DNA from: Streptomyces sp. NBRC 110035
GTDB taxonomy: Bacteria; Actinomycetota; Actinomycetes; Streptomycetales; Streptomycetaceae
NCBI RefSeq assembly: GCF_000829695.1
Contig: NZ_BBNN01000022.1
Span: 62,001 to 126,000 of the forward strand
Reading direction: 5' to 3'
Length of the DNA stretch: 64,000 nucleotides
The notes under the pieces were generated by a model, which searched no databases, was not told the origin of the DNA, and saw nothing but the letters and a program-made list of their open reading frames with translations. The position numbers and the translations under genes are program-made. Shown in pieces: positions 17,638-26,823 of the stretch (position 1 is the first letter of the stretch; every line of letters starts with the position of its first letter).

Positions 17638-20448
17638 TCACCCCACGGACGAGTAGGCCACCACTCCGCGCAGCAGTCCGTCGACCGCCTTGCGGGCGTT
17701 CTTCGCGACCGTGGAGCCCTCCACCGCCGGAGCCGCGGCCGAGATCTGGCCGAGGACGTCGATGACCTGCTTGCACCAGCGCACGAAGTCCCCCGCCGGC
17801 ATCTCCACCTCGCGCAGCACCTCGTCGAGCCCCTTGCCGGATGCCCACATGTAGGCGGCCCAGGCGAAGCCGAGGTCGGGTTCGCGCTGGCCCACACCCT
17901 CGGTCTGGGTGATCCGGAAGTCCTCCTCCAGGGCGTCCAGCCGCCCCCAGATGCGGACCGTCTCGCCGAGCGCGGCCTTCGCCCTGCCGGAGGGCACCTT
18001 GGGCACCACCGCGTCGTCGCTGACCCGTGCCTCGTACACCAGGGCCGAGACACAGGCGGCGAGTTCGGCCGGGCCGAGCTGCTCCCAGACGCCCTCCCGC
18101 AGGCATTCGCTGGCCAGCAGGTCGAGTTCGCCGTACAGCCGGGCGAGCCGCTTGCCGTGTTCGGTGACCTCGTCGCCGCGCAGGTAGTCCAGCTCGGTCA
18201 GCAGGGCGACGATACGGTCGAAGGTACGGGCGATGGTGTTCGTCCGGCCCTCGATGCGCCGCTCCAGCTGCTTGGTGTCCCGCCGCAACCGGTGGTAGCG
18301 CTCGGCCCAGCGGGCGTGGTCCTCCCGGTCGTCGCAGCCGTGGCACGGGTGGGCGCGGATCGCCTTGCGCAGCCGGTCGATCTCCCTGTCGTCGGCCGCC
18401 TGGGAGCGCCGCCTGCGGTGCCGCTCCGGCTCGATGTGCCCGGCCTTGGTCCGCAGCGCGGAGGCCAGGTCGCGGCGGGACTGCGGCGAGCGCGCGTTGA
18501 ACGACTTCGGGATCCGCATCCGCTCCAGTGCCTCGACGGGCGCCGGGAAGTCGATCGACGCCAGCCGCTTGACCTGCCGCTCCGCGGTCAGCACCAGGGG
18601 GCGCGGCCCGTCGTGGTACTCGACGCCGCGGTGGCCGCCCGCACGGCCCGCGGGCAGGCCCGGGTCGAGGACCAGCGCCAGCCCGGCGTACTTGCCCGCG
18701 GGGACGTGGATGATGTCGCCGGGCCTGAGCTTCTCCAGGGCGACGGCCGCCTCCGCACGCCGCTGCGCCGCGCCCTGGCGGGCCAGCTCCGTCTCCCGGT
18801 CCTTCAGGTCGCGGCGCAGCCGCGCATACTCCTCGAAGTCACCGAGGTGGCAGGTCATGGAGGCCTGGTAGCCCTCGAGGCCCTCCTCGTTGCGCTGCAC
18901 CTGCCGCGAGATGCCGACCACCGAACGGTCCGCCTGGAACTGGGCGAACGACGTCTCCAGCAGCTCGCGCGAGCGGTGCCGGCCGAACTGCTCGACCAGG
19001 TTGACCGCCATGTTGTACGAGGGCCTGAAGCTGGAGCGCAGCGGGTAGGTGCGGGTGCCGGCCAGCCCCGCGAGGTGCTCGGGGTTCATGCCGCGCTGCC
19101 ACAGCACGACCGCGTGGCCCTCGACATCGATGCCGCGTCGGCCGGCCCGGCCGGTCAGCTGGGTGTACTCGCCGGGGGTGATGTCGGCGTGCTGCTCGCC
19201 GTTCCACTTGACGAGCTTCTCCAGCACCACCGAGCGGGCGGGCATGTTGATGCCCAGGGCGAGGGTCTCGGTCGCGAAGACCGCCTTGACCAGGCCGCGG
19301 ACGAACAGCTCCTCGACGACCTCCTTGAACGTCGGCAGCATGCCCGCGTGGTGGGCCGCGATGCCGCGCTCCAGGCCCTCCAGCCACTCGTAGTAGCCGA
19401 GGACGTGCAGGTCCTCGGTGGGGATGGAGGCGGTGCGCTCCTCGACGAGGGAGCGGACCTGCTCCCGCGCCTGCTCGTCGTTGAGCCGCAGCCCCGCGTA
19501 CAGGCACTGCTGGACGGCGGCCTCGCAGGCGGCGCGGCTGAAGATGAAGGTGATGGCGGGCAGCAGGCCCTGGGCGTCGAGCCGCTCGATCACCTCGGGC
19601 CGGCCCGGTGTCCAGACCCGTGTGCGCTGTCTGCGCTCCCGCTCCCGGTCCGCCTCGCGCATGTTCCGGCCGCGGCGCCTCTCGCCCCACGCCGGGCGGG
19701 ACGCCTCCATCCGGGCCATCCGCGTGAGGTCGGGGTTGACGGCCTTCTTCCCGCCCTCGCCCTCCTCGAACAGGTCGTAGATCCGGCGCCCGGCGAGTAC
19801 GTGCTGGAACAGCGGCACGGGCCGGTGCTCGGAGACGATGACCTCGGTGTGGCCGCGCACGGTGTCCAGCCAGTCGCCGAACTCCTCCGCATTCGACACC
19901 GTCGCCGAGAGGGACACCAGGGTCACCGACTCGGGGAGGTGGATGATCACTTCCTCCCAGACGGCGCCCCTGAAGCGGTCGGAGAGGTAGTGCACCTCGT
20001 CCATGACCACGTACCCGAGGCCGAGGAGCGTCTGCGAGCCCGCGTACAGCATGTTCCGCAGCACCTCGGTGGTCATCACGACCACGGGGGCACCGGAGTT
20101 GACGCTGTTGTCGCCGGTGAGCAGGCCGACCTTGTCGGCGCCGTAGCGGCGGCACAGGTCGGCGTACTTCTGGTTCGACAGCGCCTTGATGGGCGTCGTG
20201 TAGAAGCACTTCTTGCCCTGCTGGAGGGCGAGGTGGACGGCGAACTCGCCGACGATCGTCTTGCCCGAGCCGGTGGGCGCGGCCACCAGCACACCCTTCC
20301 CCGCTTCGAGCGCCTGGCAGGCCTCGATCTGGAAGGGGTCGAGACCGAAGTCGTACATCTCGCGGAAGGAGGCGAGTGCGGTGGCCTGCTCGACAGCGCG
20401 CCTGCGCGCTGCCGCGTACCGCTCGGCCGGTGAGAGGTCCTCTGTCAT
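17638..20448 (-). CDS. helY: Ski2/Mtr4-like DEVH-box RNA helicase (HelY)
   Basis: A 936-residue superfamily 2 helicase of the Ski2/Mtr4/HelY type, a likely RNA helicase in RNA processing or decay. It shows motif I APTGSGKT, motif II VMDEVHYL, motif III SLSATV, a LALGINMPAR segment and motif VI QLTGRAGRRG, then a KOW/arch-like insert (LRPGDIIHVPAGKYAGLALVL) and a C-terminal DSHCT domain. The ATG at 20448 (MTEDLSPAERYAAARRR) is taken as the start; the frame is open for 35 codons upstream without family similarity. Its downstream end carries a terminator. Confidence 0.93.
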   Translation of the reverse strand: MTEDLSPAERYAAARRRAVEQATALASFREMYDFGLDPFQIEACQALEAGKGVLVAAPTGSGKTIVGEFAVHLALQQGKKCFYTTPIKALSNQKYADLCRRYGADKVGLLTGDNSVNSGAPVVVMTTEVLRNMLYAGSQTLLGLGYVVMDEVHYLSDRFRGAVWEEVIIHLPESVTLVSLSATVSNAEEFGDWLDTVRGHTEVIVSEHRPVPLFQHVLAGRRIYDLFEEGEGGKKAVNPDLTRMARMEASRPAWGERRRGRNMREADRERERRQRTRVWTPGRPEVIERLDAQGLLPAITFIFSRAACEAAVQQCLYAGLRLNDEQAREQVRSLVEERTASIPTEDLHVLGYYEWLEGLERGIAAHHAGMLPTFKEVVEELFVRGLVKAVFATETLALGINMPARSVVLEKLVKWNGEQHADITPGEYTQLTGRAGRRGIDVEGHAVVLWQRGMNPEHLAGLAGTRTYPLRSSFRPSYNMAVNLVEQFGRHRSRELLETSFAQFQADRSVVGISRQVQRNEEGLEGYQASMTCHLGDFEEYARLRRDLKDRETELARQGAAQRRAEAAVALEKLRPGDIIHVPAGKYAGLALVLDPGLPAGRAGGHRGVEYHDGPRPLVLTAERQVKRLASIDFPAPVEALERMRIPKSFNARSPQSRRDLASALRTKAGHIEPERHRRRRSQAADDREIDRLRKAIRAHPCHGCDDREDHARWAERYHRLRRDTKQLERRIEGRTNTIARTFDRIVALLTELDYLRGDEVTEHGKRLARLYGELDLLASECLREGVWEQLGPAELAACVSALVYEARVSDDAVVPKVPSGRAKAALGETVRIWGRLDALEEDFRITQTEGVGQREPDLGFAWAAYMWASGKGLDEVLREVEMPAGDFVRWCKQVIDVLGQISAAAPAVEGSTVAKNARKAVDGLLRGVVAYSSVG

Positions 20449-20522
20449 CGTGCTTTCGAGCGTACCGGGCCGCGCTGACAACAGGACGATCATTATCCGG
20501 ATCCAGGAGCCGACGCGGCCCG

Positions 20523-20905
20523 TCAGGGGTCGATGTCGCGCACCCGTCCGCACTCGGGGGCGTCGGCGGTCATCCGGCCGGCCGCGGCCGGTTCCCCCAG
20601 CGGCATGCCGAGCGAGCGGGCGGAGCCGGGGCCGGCGGCGAACGGGCCGAGCGGGGTGCCGGTGCCGACGACGGCCCGCAGGGCCGGGTCCGTCATGCCG
20701 TCACCGCCGACGGCGACCAGGGCTCCGGTGCCCTCCTCGACGGCACCGCGCGCGGGCGGGCGCGTCCGCGGCGTCCTCGCCGGGCACGGTCCGCACCGGG
20801 AAACCGGCCGCGCGCAACGCGGAAGCGGCCGGCCGCGCCGCTCGGGCGCCCCGGCCGCGGCCCGCGGTGGGGTTGACGAAGAGGGTGGTCCCGCCGGCCG
20901 CCTTG
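20523..20905 (-). pseudogene. Diacylglycerol kinase family protein, frameshifted and truncated
   Basis: Translated across a frameshift, the minus strand gives a DAGKc domain start: TTLFVNPTAGRGRGARAARP, then a 2-base deletion in a CG run near 20748-20757, then GALVAVGGDGMTDPALRAVVG. The GGDG motif survives. The GTGNDFAR block that normally follows reads GPGSAR, so two residues are missing and key ones changed. A TGA at 20523-20525 cuts the protein after RVRDIDP, removing more than half of the usual length of about 290 residues. No in-frame start is evident. The region lies between tatC and helY, where an intact lipid kinase-like gene would fit the spacing only partly. Four independent lesions point to a decayed gene. 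Confidence 0.85.
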
Positions 20906-20931
20906 TGACCCCACGGGCCCCGGCCCGGTCT

Positions 20932-21882
20932 TCAGGTCACGTCGTCATAGCCGTTGACCCGGTCCGTGCTCGCCTGCTCGGGCAGGGCGGGCCGGGCCGA
21001 CACGGGTTCGGCCTCGCCGATGTCCTCGGGGGTGAGGTCCAGGTCGGAGGCCTCGTCGTCGGCGGGGCCCATGGCCTCCAGACGGCGCCTGCGGCGGTCG
21101 TTGAACAGGGAGACGCCGACAGCCAGGAAGTACAGGATCCAGATCGGTCCGGCGAGGGCCATCATGGTCAGCGGGTCGGTGCTCGGCGTGGCCAGGGCCG
21201 CGAACAGCGTGATGCCCATGACCATGCCGCGCCACCAGCCGAGCATGCGCTTGCCCGTCAGCGCCCCGGTGAAGTTGAGCATGATCAGCAGCAGCGGCAG
21301 TTCGAAGGAGAGCCCGAAGACGATCACCATGCGCGTGACGAGGTCGAGCAGGTCGTCCAGCGGCAGCAGGTTGTCGACGGCGTACGGGGTGAACTCGATG
21401 AGCACCTTCGCCGTGGTCGGCAGCACCCGGTAGGCGAAGTAGCCGCCGGCGAGGAAGAGCGGGAAGCCCGTCGCGACGAACGCGTAGGCGTACTTCCTCT
21501 CGTGCCGGTGCAGGCCGGGCGCGACGAACGACCACAGCTGGTACAGCCAGACCGGCGAGGCCAGGACGACACCGGCCATCAGGGACACCTTCAGCGCCAG
21601 GGTGAACGGCGTGAGCAGACCGTTGATGGTGATCTGCGCGCAGGGCTGCTCGTCGCGTGCCGAGGCGGCGATCTCCTCGAAGGACTTCGCGCAGCCGACC
21701 GACTTGAGCACCGGTTCGGTGAAGAAGTTGATGATCTCGTTGTAGAAGAAGGCCGCGCCGACCGTCACCAGGACGATGGCCAGCAGTGCCTTCGCGAGCC
21801 GGTTGCGGAGCTCACGAAGGTGCTCCGCGAGGGGCATCCGCCCCTCGGGATCCCTCTCCTGCTTGCGGGCAGACTTGAGCAA
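20932..21882 (-). CDS. tatC: Sec-independent protein translocase TatC
   Basis: A 316-residue polytopic membrane protein with six predicted transmembrane helices. It carries the family signature PEGRMPLAEHLRELRNRL at the N terminus and FELPLLLIMLNFTGALT in the middle. TatC recognises twin-arginine signal peptides and exports folded proteins. The C-terminal 50 residues are acidic and disordered. The start is a TTG at 21882, 48 bp below tatA. The tatB gene is not adjacent, as in other Streptomyces. Confidence 0.96.
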   Translation of the reverse strand: MLKSARKQERDPEGRMPLAEHLRELRNRLAKALLAIVLVTVGAAFFYNEIINFFTEPVLKSVGCAKSFEEIAASARDEQPCAQITINGLLTPFTLALKVSLMAGVVLASPVWLYQLWSFVAPGLHRHERKYAYAFVATGFPLFLAGGYFAYRVLPTTAKVLIEFTPYAVDNLLPLDDLLDLVTRMVIVFGLSFELPLLLIMLNFTGALTGKRMLGWWRGMVMGITLFAALATPSTDPLTMMALAGPIWILYFLAVGVSLFNDRRRRRLEAMGPADDEASDLDLTPEDIGEAEPVSARPALPEQASTDRVNGYDDVT

Positions 21883-21930
21883 CCCACGTTCCCATCTCGT
21901 GCGGCGGGCCGGACCGTGTCCGGCCCTGGG

Positions 21931-22218
21931 TCAGCGCTTGGTCGTGTCCGTCGGCTCCGTCACCGGGCGGGAGCTGGTCACGTCACCGGGGGCGGCCTGG
22001 ATGGTGCGCTGCGCCGGGGAGTCGTCGCCCGGGGCCGGCGGGTCGGCGGGGGCGGAGGACTTGTCCTTGTCCTCCTTCATCGCCTTGGCCTCGCTCTTGA
22101 GGATGCGGGCGGACTTGCCGAGCGACCGCGCCATGTCCGGAAGCTTCTTCGCGCCGAACAGCAGGATGATGACGACGAGGATGAGAATGATCTCGGGAGC
22201 TCCGAGCCTTCCGAACAT
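21931..22218 (-). CDS. tatA: Sec-independent protein translocase TatA
   Basis: A 95-residue protein with one N-terminal membrane helix (PEIILILVVIILLFGAKKLPDMARSLGKS) and an amphipathic helix, then a disordered Pro/Asp-rich tail. TatA oligomers form the translocation pore. The ATG at 22218 has a GAGAAGG Shine-Dalgarno. It is upstream of tatC in the same operon. Confidence 0.96.
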   Translation of the reverse strand: MFGRLGAPEIILILVVIILLFGAKKLPDMARSLGKSARILKSEAKAMKEDKDKSSAPADPPAPGDDSPAQRTIQAAPGDVTSSRPVTEPTDTTKR

Positions 22219-22458
22219 TTCTTTACCTTCTCACCGAGGCTGCTGGGGGTGGGGTGCTGCCCTGTCCGGTCGTTCGGACACGCGTCCGATGACCGCGTTG
22301 TCAGCGATCGTAACGCTCAGGGGTGAACGTAGGGCAATCCCCGTGCGTACTCCCGTCCGCGGTCCGGGCCTCGTTCTCCGGGCCGCGGTCAGCAGCGTAC
22401 CCGCCCGGGTCGGCAACCCGACAGGGCGTGCGGACCCGGGCGGTCGTCCCGGGCCGGG

Positions 22459-22653
22459 TCAGAGCGCTTGTGCGGAGCGTGCCGCGCCGGCCGCCGCCCG
22501 CTCCAGGTCCTCGGCGGCCCGGCCGATACGGCTCGCCGAGTCCGCGACCTGTCTGCCGAGCCGCTCCGCCTCGACGAAGACCCGTACGGCGAACACCCCG
22601 AGCACCACGAGCCCCAGGAACCCCACAGCAACCGCGAACATCGCCCAGAACAT
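22459..22653 (-). CDS. Small single-span membrane protein, 64 residues
   Basis: Residues 1-27 form one hydrophobic helix (MFWAMFAVAVGFLGLVVLGVFAVRVFVEA), followed by a 37-residue amphipathic, Ala/Arg-rich helix. This topology resembles small coiled-coil scaffolds. No family is recognised. It lies upstream of tatA on the same strand. The Shine-Dalgarno is weak, so the start is tentative. Confidence 0.7.
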   Translation of the reverse strand: MFWAMFAVAVGFLGLVVLGVFAVRVFVEAERLGRQVADSASRIGRAAEDLERAAAGAARSAQAL

Positions 22654-22745
22654 AGGGCGAGCCTAGACGGTCCCCGTCCGCGCGGAACGCCCGGCGCCCG
22701 GGAGGGGGAACCGCGCGCCGCCGGGGCATGAGCCGGGCACGGCCC

Positions 22746-23054
22746 CTACACCGTCGAGTGCAGCCGCAGGGTGCTGACCCCGCCGCCGGTGAGGAGTTCG
22801 ACGACCCGCTCCCCCGCCGGCTTACGGACCGCCGTCTCGCACGCGGGACAGGTGAACGAGTAGAAGGTGGTGCGTCTGCTGGCCCCTATGACCAGGCGCA
22901 GCGCGCTCGCGCCCAGCTCGAAACGCCCCCTGCAGTCCGGGCAGCCCGCCCGGAACACGACCGGCGCCACGCTTCTCATCCCGGAGAACGCGGACGCCAC
23001 CGTCATGCCCCGTGCTCCGGGGGCCGGTGCTCCAGGGGTGGCCGACTCGCTCAC
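22746..23054 (-). CDS. Zinc-ribbon hypothetical protein, 102 residues
   Basis: A small soluble protein with two CxxC knuckles (AGCPDCRGRFE and FTCPACETAVRKP) about 30 residues apart, typical of a zinc ribbon. The N-terminal part is Ala/Pro-rich. The GTG at 23054 is preceded by GCGAGGA. It sits 61 bp downstream of pafC, probably in the same transcript. Function unknown. Confidence 0.75.
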   Translation of the reverse strand: MSESATPGAPAPGARGMTVASAFSGMRSVAPVVFRAGCPDCRGRFELGASALRLVIGASRRTTFYSFTCPACETAVRKPAGERVVELLTGGGVSTLRLHSTV

Positions 23055-23115
23055 AGTCCTCGCTCCTGCCTGTCGTCCTGCCCGCCCCGGACCGCGCACA
23101 CCGTGGGCGGCCCGC

Positions 23116-24111
23116 TCATCCGGCCGCCCCGGCGCCGTCGTACGCCGCCAGCGCCTCGCGGGCCGCCCGCCGGGCGCTGTCCGCGAGGTCGTCCGGTGTG
23201 ACGATCCGGCCGTCCCGCCCGAGCCGCAGCGCCAGCCGCTTGAGCGACGCCGGGTCGGGTGTCCGCAGGGTGATACGCAGCCCGCCGTCCGGCAGCTCGT
23301 CCGCGCTGTCGTGCGGGTAGTACTCGGCGACCCAGCGACCGCCCGGCCCGACCTCGACCACGACCTCCGGATCCTCCGCCGCCGGCTGCATCAGCCCTTC
23401 CGACAGGTCCCGCAGTTCGACCTCGGGCGGCGCGGACGGCTCGTCGAGGATCCTGATCTCGGCGACCCGGTCGAGCCGGAACGTGCGGCGCGCCTCGGAG
23501 CGGCGGCACCAGGCCTCCACATAGGTGTGGCCGACACTGACCAGGCGGATGGGGTCGATCTCGCGCTCGCTGAGCTCGTCGCGGGCGGGCGAGTAGTAGC
23601 GGATCCACAGTCTGCGGCGCTCGGCGATGGCCCGGTCGACGTCCGCGAAGACACCGCCCTCGGACTCGAAGGTCACCGACAGGCGGGCGCTGGCGCCCGC
23701 CGCCTCTCCGGCCGCGGCCTCCACCTTGGCGGTGGCCCGCAGCAGCGCCTGCCGGTCGCTCTCGCGCAGTCCGGGCAGGGTGGTCACGGCCCGCGCGGCG
23801 ACCAGCAGCGCGGTGGCCTCGTCCGCGGCGAGACGGAGCGGCTCCGCGGCCTCCGCCCCGAGCGCGGCCGGGTTGTGCCACCAGATGCGCTCCCCGTCGG
23901 TGTCGATGTCCAGCAGGTCACCGCCGCGGAAGCTGGTGCCGCACATGGGCAGCACGTCGAGGTCCGAGACCAGCTCGTCCTCGGTGATGCCGAAGGCACG
24001 CGCCACGTCCTCGATCCGGGCCCCGGGACGCTCCCTCAGATAGGTGACCAGGGAGAGCATCCGCCGGGTCTGGTCGATGGCGTTCACTGGCCTGACCGGT
24101 TTGCCTGCCAC
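23116..24111 (-). CDS. pafC: WYL-domain transcriptional regulator PafC
   Basis: A 331-residue protein with an N-terminal winged helix-turn-helix (RRMLSLVTYLRERPGARIEDVARAFGITEDEL), a WYL domain (about residues 145-225; LWIRYYSPARDELSEREIDPIRLVSVGHTYVEAWCRR) and a C-terminal WCX extension. In mycobacteria PafB and PafC act together to activate a LexA-independent DNA-damage regulon, with the WYL domain sensing single-stranded DNA. It lies 18 bp below pafB in the same operon. Confidence 0.93.
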   Translation of the reverse strand: MAGKPVRPVNAIDQTRRMLSLVTYLRERPGARIEDVARAFGITEDELVSDLDVLPMCGTSFRGGDLLDIDTDGERIWWHNPAALGAEAAEPLRLAADEATALLVAARAVTTLPGLRESDRQALLRATAKVEAAAGEAAGASARLSVTFESEGGVFADVDRAIAERRRLWIRYYSPARDELSEREIDPIRLVSVGHTYVEAWCRRSEARRTFRLDRVAEIRILDEPSAPPEVELRDLSEGLMQPAAEDPEVVVEVGPGGRWVAEYYPHDSADELPDGGLRITLRTPDPASLKRLALRLGRDGRIVTPDDLADSARRAAREALAAYDGAGAAG

Positions 24112-24129
24112 GTTCTTGTCCCGTCCCCC

Positions 24130-25083
24130 TCAGCCCTTGGCCACGGCGCGCAGCCGGTCCACCACGTCGGCCCGCAGCTCGGCGGGCTCCAGGACCACCA
24201 CGTCCGCCCCGAACTCCACCAGCCAGGCGTCCAGGCCGTGCCCGTACGGAATCTCCAACTCTTCCCAGCCCTCGCCGAGTTCCCGCACCGACGTGGCCTT
24301 CGCCCGAAGGGGGTACCCCGCGTCGGCGCGCAGCCGGATCCGGGCGGAGCGCTCCGCGCTCTCCCCCGCCCAGCTCGCCACCGTCTCGCGCACGGTGACG
24401 ACGTCCGGCACCGGGACGGTGTAAGGGGTGCCGCGGGAGCGCACCTTCCCGGTGATCCGGGACAGCCGGAAGACCCGCTCGGCGCCCCGGTCGCGGTCCC
24501 AGCCCGCCAGGTACCAGTGGCCGCGCCAGCACTCCAGCGCCCACGGCTCGACATGGCGCGGTTCGGGCTGTGCGGCGTTGGCCTTGCGGTAGTCGAAGAC
24601 GACGGAGCGGCGGTCGCGGCAGGCCAGCATCAGCGGTTCGAAGGAGGCCTCGTGCACCGGGATGCGCGGCTCGAGCGCGCTGTGGGCCCCGTACGGGTCG
24701 ACGTCCTCGGGCAGTCCCGCCGCGCGCAGCTTCTGCAGAGCGCCGCTGGCCGCGCCGGCCAGTCTGGCCTGCTGCCACACCTTGGCCGCCAGGCCCAGGG
24801 CGGCGGCCTCCTCGGCGTCGAGGGTGATGGGCGGCAGCCGGTTGCTGTCCCGCCGGGCCAGATAGCCGACCTCGCCGTCGAGGTTCTCCACCGTCTCGAT
24901 GACGAGTCCGAGCTCACGCAGATCGTCCTTGTCGCGCTCGAACATCCGGTTGAACGCATCGTCCGAGGCCGCCTCGAGGTAGGCCTCGACGGACCCGCGC
25001 AGCTCACGCTTGCTCAGTGGCCGCCGCGTGCCCAGCAGGCACAGCGCCAGGTTCATCAGCCGCTCGGCCTTGGCAATGGCCAT
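24130..25083 (-). CDS. pafB: WYL-domain transcriptional regulator PafB
   Basis: A 317-residue paralogue of PafC with the same winged HTH, WYL and WCX layout (KAERLMNLALCLLGTRRPLSKRELRG; FDYRKANAAQPEPRHVEPWALECWRGHWYLAGWD). The ATG at 25083 begins the conserved MAIAKAERLMNLAL segment. The name comes from proteasome accessory factor, reflecting linkage to pafA, but its known role is DNA-damage control. Confidence 0.93.
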   Translation of the reverse strand: MAIAKAERLMNLALCLLGTRRPLSKRELRGSVEAYLEAASDDAFNRMFERDKDDLRELGLVIETVENLDGEVGYLARRDSNRLPPITLDAEEAAALGLAAKVWQQARLAGAASGALQKLRAAGLPEDVDPYGAHSALEPRIPVHEASFEPLMLACRDRRSVVFDYRKANAAQPEPRHVEPWALECWRGHWYLAGWDRDRGAERVFRLSRITGKVRSRGTPYTVPVPDVVTVRETVASWAGESAERSARIRLRADAGYPLRAKATSVRELGEGWEELEIPYGHGLDAWLVEFGADVVVLEPAELRADVVDRLRAVAKG

Positions 25084-25254
25084 CGACGCCCTTCGCCTCC
25101 TCATGCTGCTCAGTCCGATGACCGTACCGCCCCGTGGTGGCGTGGCAAAAGCCGAGGGTCCATGCCCGGACAGGCATGGACCCCAGGTGATCGGGTCCGG
25201 CCGCAACCGCGACGTGACGTCGCACGGGCGACCGATCGGCGATCGGGCGAGTGA

Positions 25255-25626
25255 TCAGACCCCGAGCAGGTCGACCACGAAGATCAGCGTCTCGCCGGGC
25301 TTGATCGCCGGAGTCGGGCTCTGGTCGCCGTAGGCCAGGTGCGCGGGGATGGTCAGCTGGCGACGGCCGCCGACCTTCATGCCCTGCACGCCCTGGTCCC
25401 AGCCCTGGATGACCCGGCCGCCGCCCAGCGGGAAGCGGAACGGAGTGCCGCGGTTCCAGCTGGCGTCGAACTCCTCGCCCGTGCTGAAGGAGACACCGAC
25501 GTAGTGGACGGTGACGGTCCGACCCGCCTGCGCCACCTCTCCGTCGCCCTCCCAGATGTCCTTGATCTCGAGGTCCGCCGGGGGCTCGCCGCCCGGGAAG
25601 TCGATCTCGGGCTTGTCGATGCTCAC
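25255..25626 (-). CDS. FKBP-type peptidyl-prolyl isomerase, cytoplasmic
   Basis: A 123-residue single-domain FKBP (VTVHYVGVSFSTGEEFDASWNRGTPFRFPLGGGRVIQGWDQGVQGMKVGGRRQLTIPAHLAYG, then TLIFVVDLLGV). It has no signal peptide. The GTG at 25626 follows CAGGAG. It is 60 bp downstream of the two-domain FKBP lipoprotein, likely in the same operon. Confidence 0.93.
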   Translation of the reverse strand: MSIDKPEIDFPGGEPPADLEIKDIWEGDGEVAQAGRTVTVHYVGVSFSTGEEFDASWNRGTPFRFPLGGGRVIQGWDQGVQGMKVGGRRQLTIPAHLAYGDQSPTPAIKPGETLIFVVDLLGV

Positions 25627-25686
25627 GTCTAACGCTCCTGCTTGTCTACGGAAAGGCGAACACACACAGTCTTACATCACGCGCGG

Positions 25687-26688
25687 TCACAACTTCGCGA
25701 GGATGTCGACCGAGAAGACCAGCGTGGAGTCCTTCTTGATGTCACTGCCCTGCGGCGGCGTGTCGCCGTACCCCAGCTCGGGCGGGATGACGATGAGGAC
25801 CCGGCTGCCGACCTTCTTGCCGGTCAGCCCCTGCGCCCACCCCTTGACGACCTGCTGGAGCGAGAACGAGGTCAACTGCCCCCGCTCGTACGTCGAGTCG
25901 AACTCCTTGCCGCCGTCCCACAGGACGCCCTTGTACTGCACGAGCACACTGTTGTCGGCGCCGACCTCCTCGCCGTCGCCCTCGATGATGTAGCTCGACG
26001 CCAGCTTCGTCGGGGCCTTCGTGTCGGGCACCTCGATGGAGGGCGCCTTACCGTCCGTGTTCGTGCCGACCTTCGGCAGGTCGACGTTGTCCTGGGCGAC
26101 CTCGCCGCCCTCGGCGGAACTTTTCGCGTTGAACGTGTCCTGCACGTCCACCACGAACACCAGCGTGTCGGTGCCCTTGATGCCCGCCTGCTCATTGCCC
26201 TGCGTGCCGTAGCCCCAGGCGGGCGGAACCGCCATCTGGACCCGGCTGCCGGCCTTCTTCCCCGTCAGCCCGTACCGCCAGCCGTCGATGATGCTGCCCT
26301 GCGCCAGCTGGATCGCCAGCGGGGCCTTGCGGTCGTAGGAGTTGTCGAACACCTTCGCGGTGCTCCACACCTGGCCCAGATAGTGGGCCACCACGAAGTC
26401 GTTCTCGGCGATGGCCTTGCCGCCGCCCGCGATGACGGTCTTCACCGCGAGGTCCTCGGAGGGGTCACCGCTGCCCTTGGCCACGGTGGGTTTCTCACCG
26501 AACTCCACGCCCTCGGTGATCGCCGGCAGCGGACCGTCGACGATCTTCGGCGGGGGCGCGGCCGAGGCGTCCGGCGCGGACGGCGAGGCGCTCTCGCTGG
26601 CCTTGCTCGAATCGGACCCGCCGTCGCCGCACGCGGCGAGAGTGGCCAGTCCAGCGGGTACGGCAATGAGGAGTGAGCGTCGGCGCAC
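25687..26688 (-). CDS. Two-domain FKBP prolyl isomerase lipoprotein
   Basis: A 333-residue secreted lipoprotein. A basic start and hydrophobic segment lead to the lipobox LATLAAC (Cys20). A Ser/Ala-rich linker precedes two FKBP domains, at about residues 80-185 and 215-333. The first keeps the FKBP fold (VVAHYLGQVWSTAKVFDNSYDR) but its active-site pocket looks less canonical than the second (VLVQYKGVLWDGGKEFDSTYERG). A role in folding exported proteins outside the membrane is likely. The pafA terminator lies upstream of it, so it has its own promoter. Confidence 0.92.
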   Translation of the reverse strand: MRRRSLLIAVPAGLATLAACGDGGSDSSKASESASPSAPDASAAPPPKIVDGPLPAITEGVEFGEKPTVAKGSGDPSEDLAVKTVIAGGGKAIAENDFVVAHYLGQVWSTAKVFDNSYDRKAPLAIQLAQGSIIDGWRYGLTGKKAGSRVQMAVPPAWGYGTQGNEQAGIKGTDTLVFVVDVQDTFNAKSSAEGGEVAQDNVDLPKVGTNTDGKAPSIEVPDTKAPTKLASSYIIEGDGEEVGADNSVLVQYKGVLWDGGKEFDSTYERGQLTSFSLQQVVKGWAQGLTGKKVGSRVLIVIPPELGYGDTPPQGSDIKKDSTLVFSVDILAKL

Positions 26689-26786
26689 GGTGGGGGCCTC
26701 GTAATCATCGATCTTGTCGGTGGCGTCCGCGCAACTCTACGGCGTGAGAAGGGCGCCGCACTGAGTAACGTACGGCGCCCGTGTGG

Positions 26787-26816
26787 CGTTCCGCGGTTCG
26801 GGAGAACCGCGGAACG
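26787..26816 (-). terminator. Hairpin terminator after pafA
   Basis: A perfect 13-bp inverted repeat (26787-26799 with 26804-26816, loop GGGA) starts 8 bases past the pafA stop. Confidence 0.88.
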
Positions 26817-26823
26817 ACGCGTC

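Noticed and set aside
20693..20914. A 73-codon minus-strand frame between tatC and helY
   Set aside because: It is an out-of-frame reading of the DagK pseudogene remnant, Arg/Gly/Pro-rich, without family similarity.
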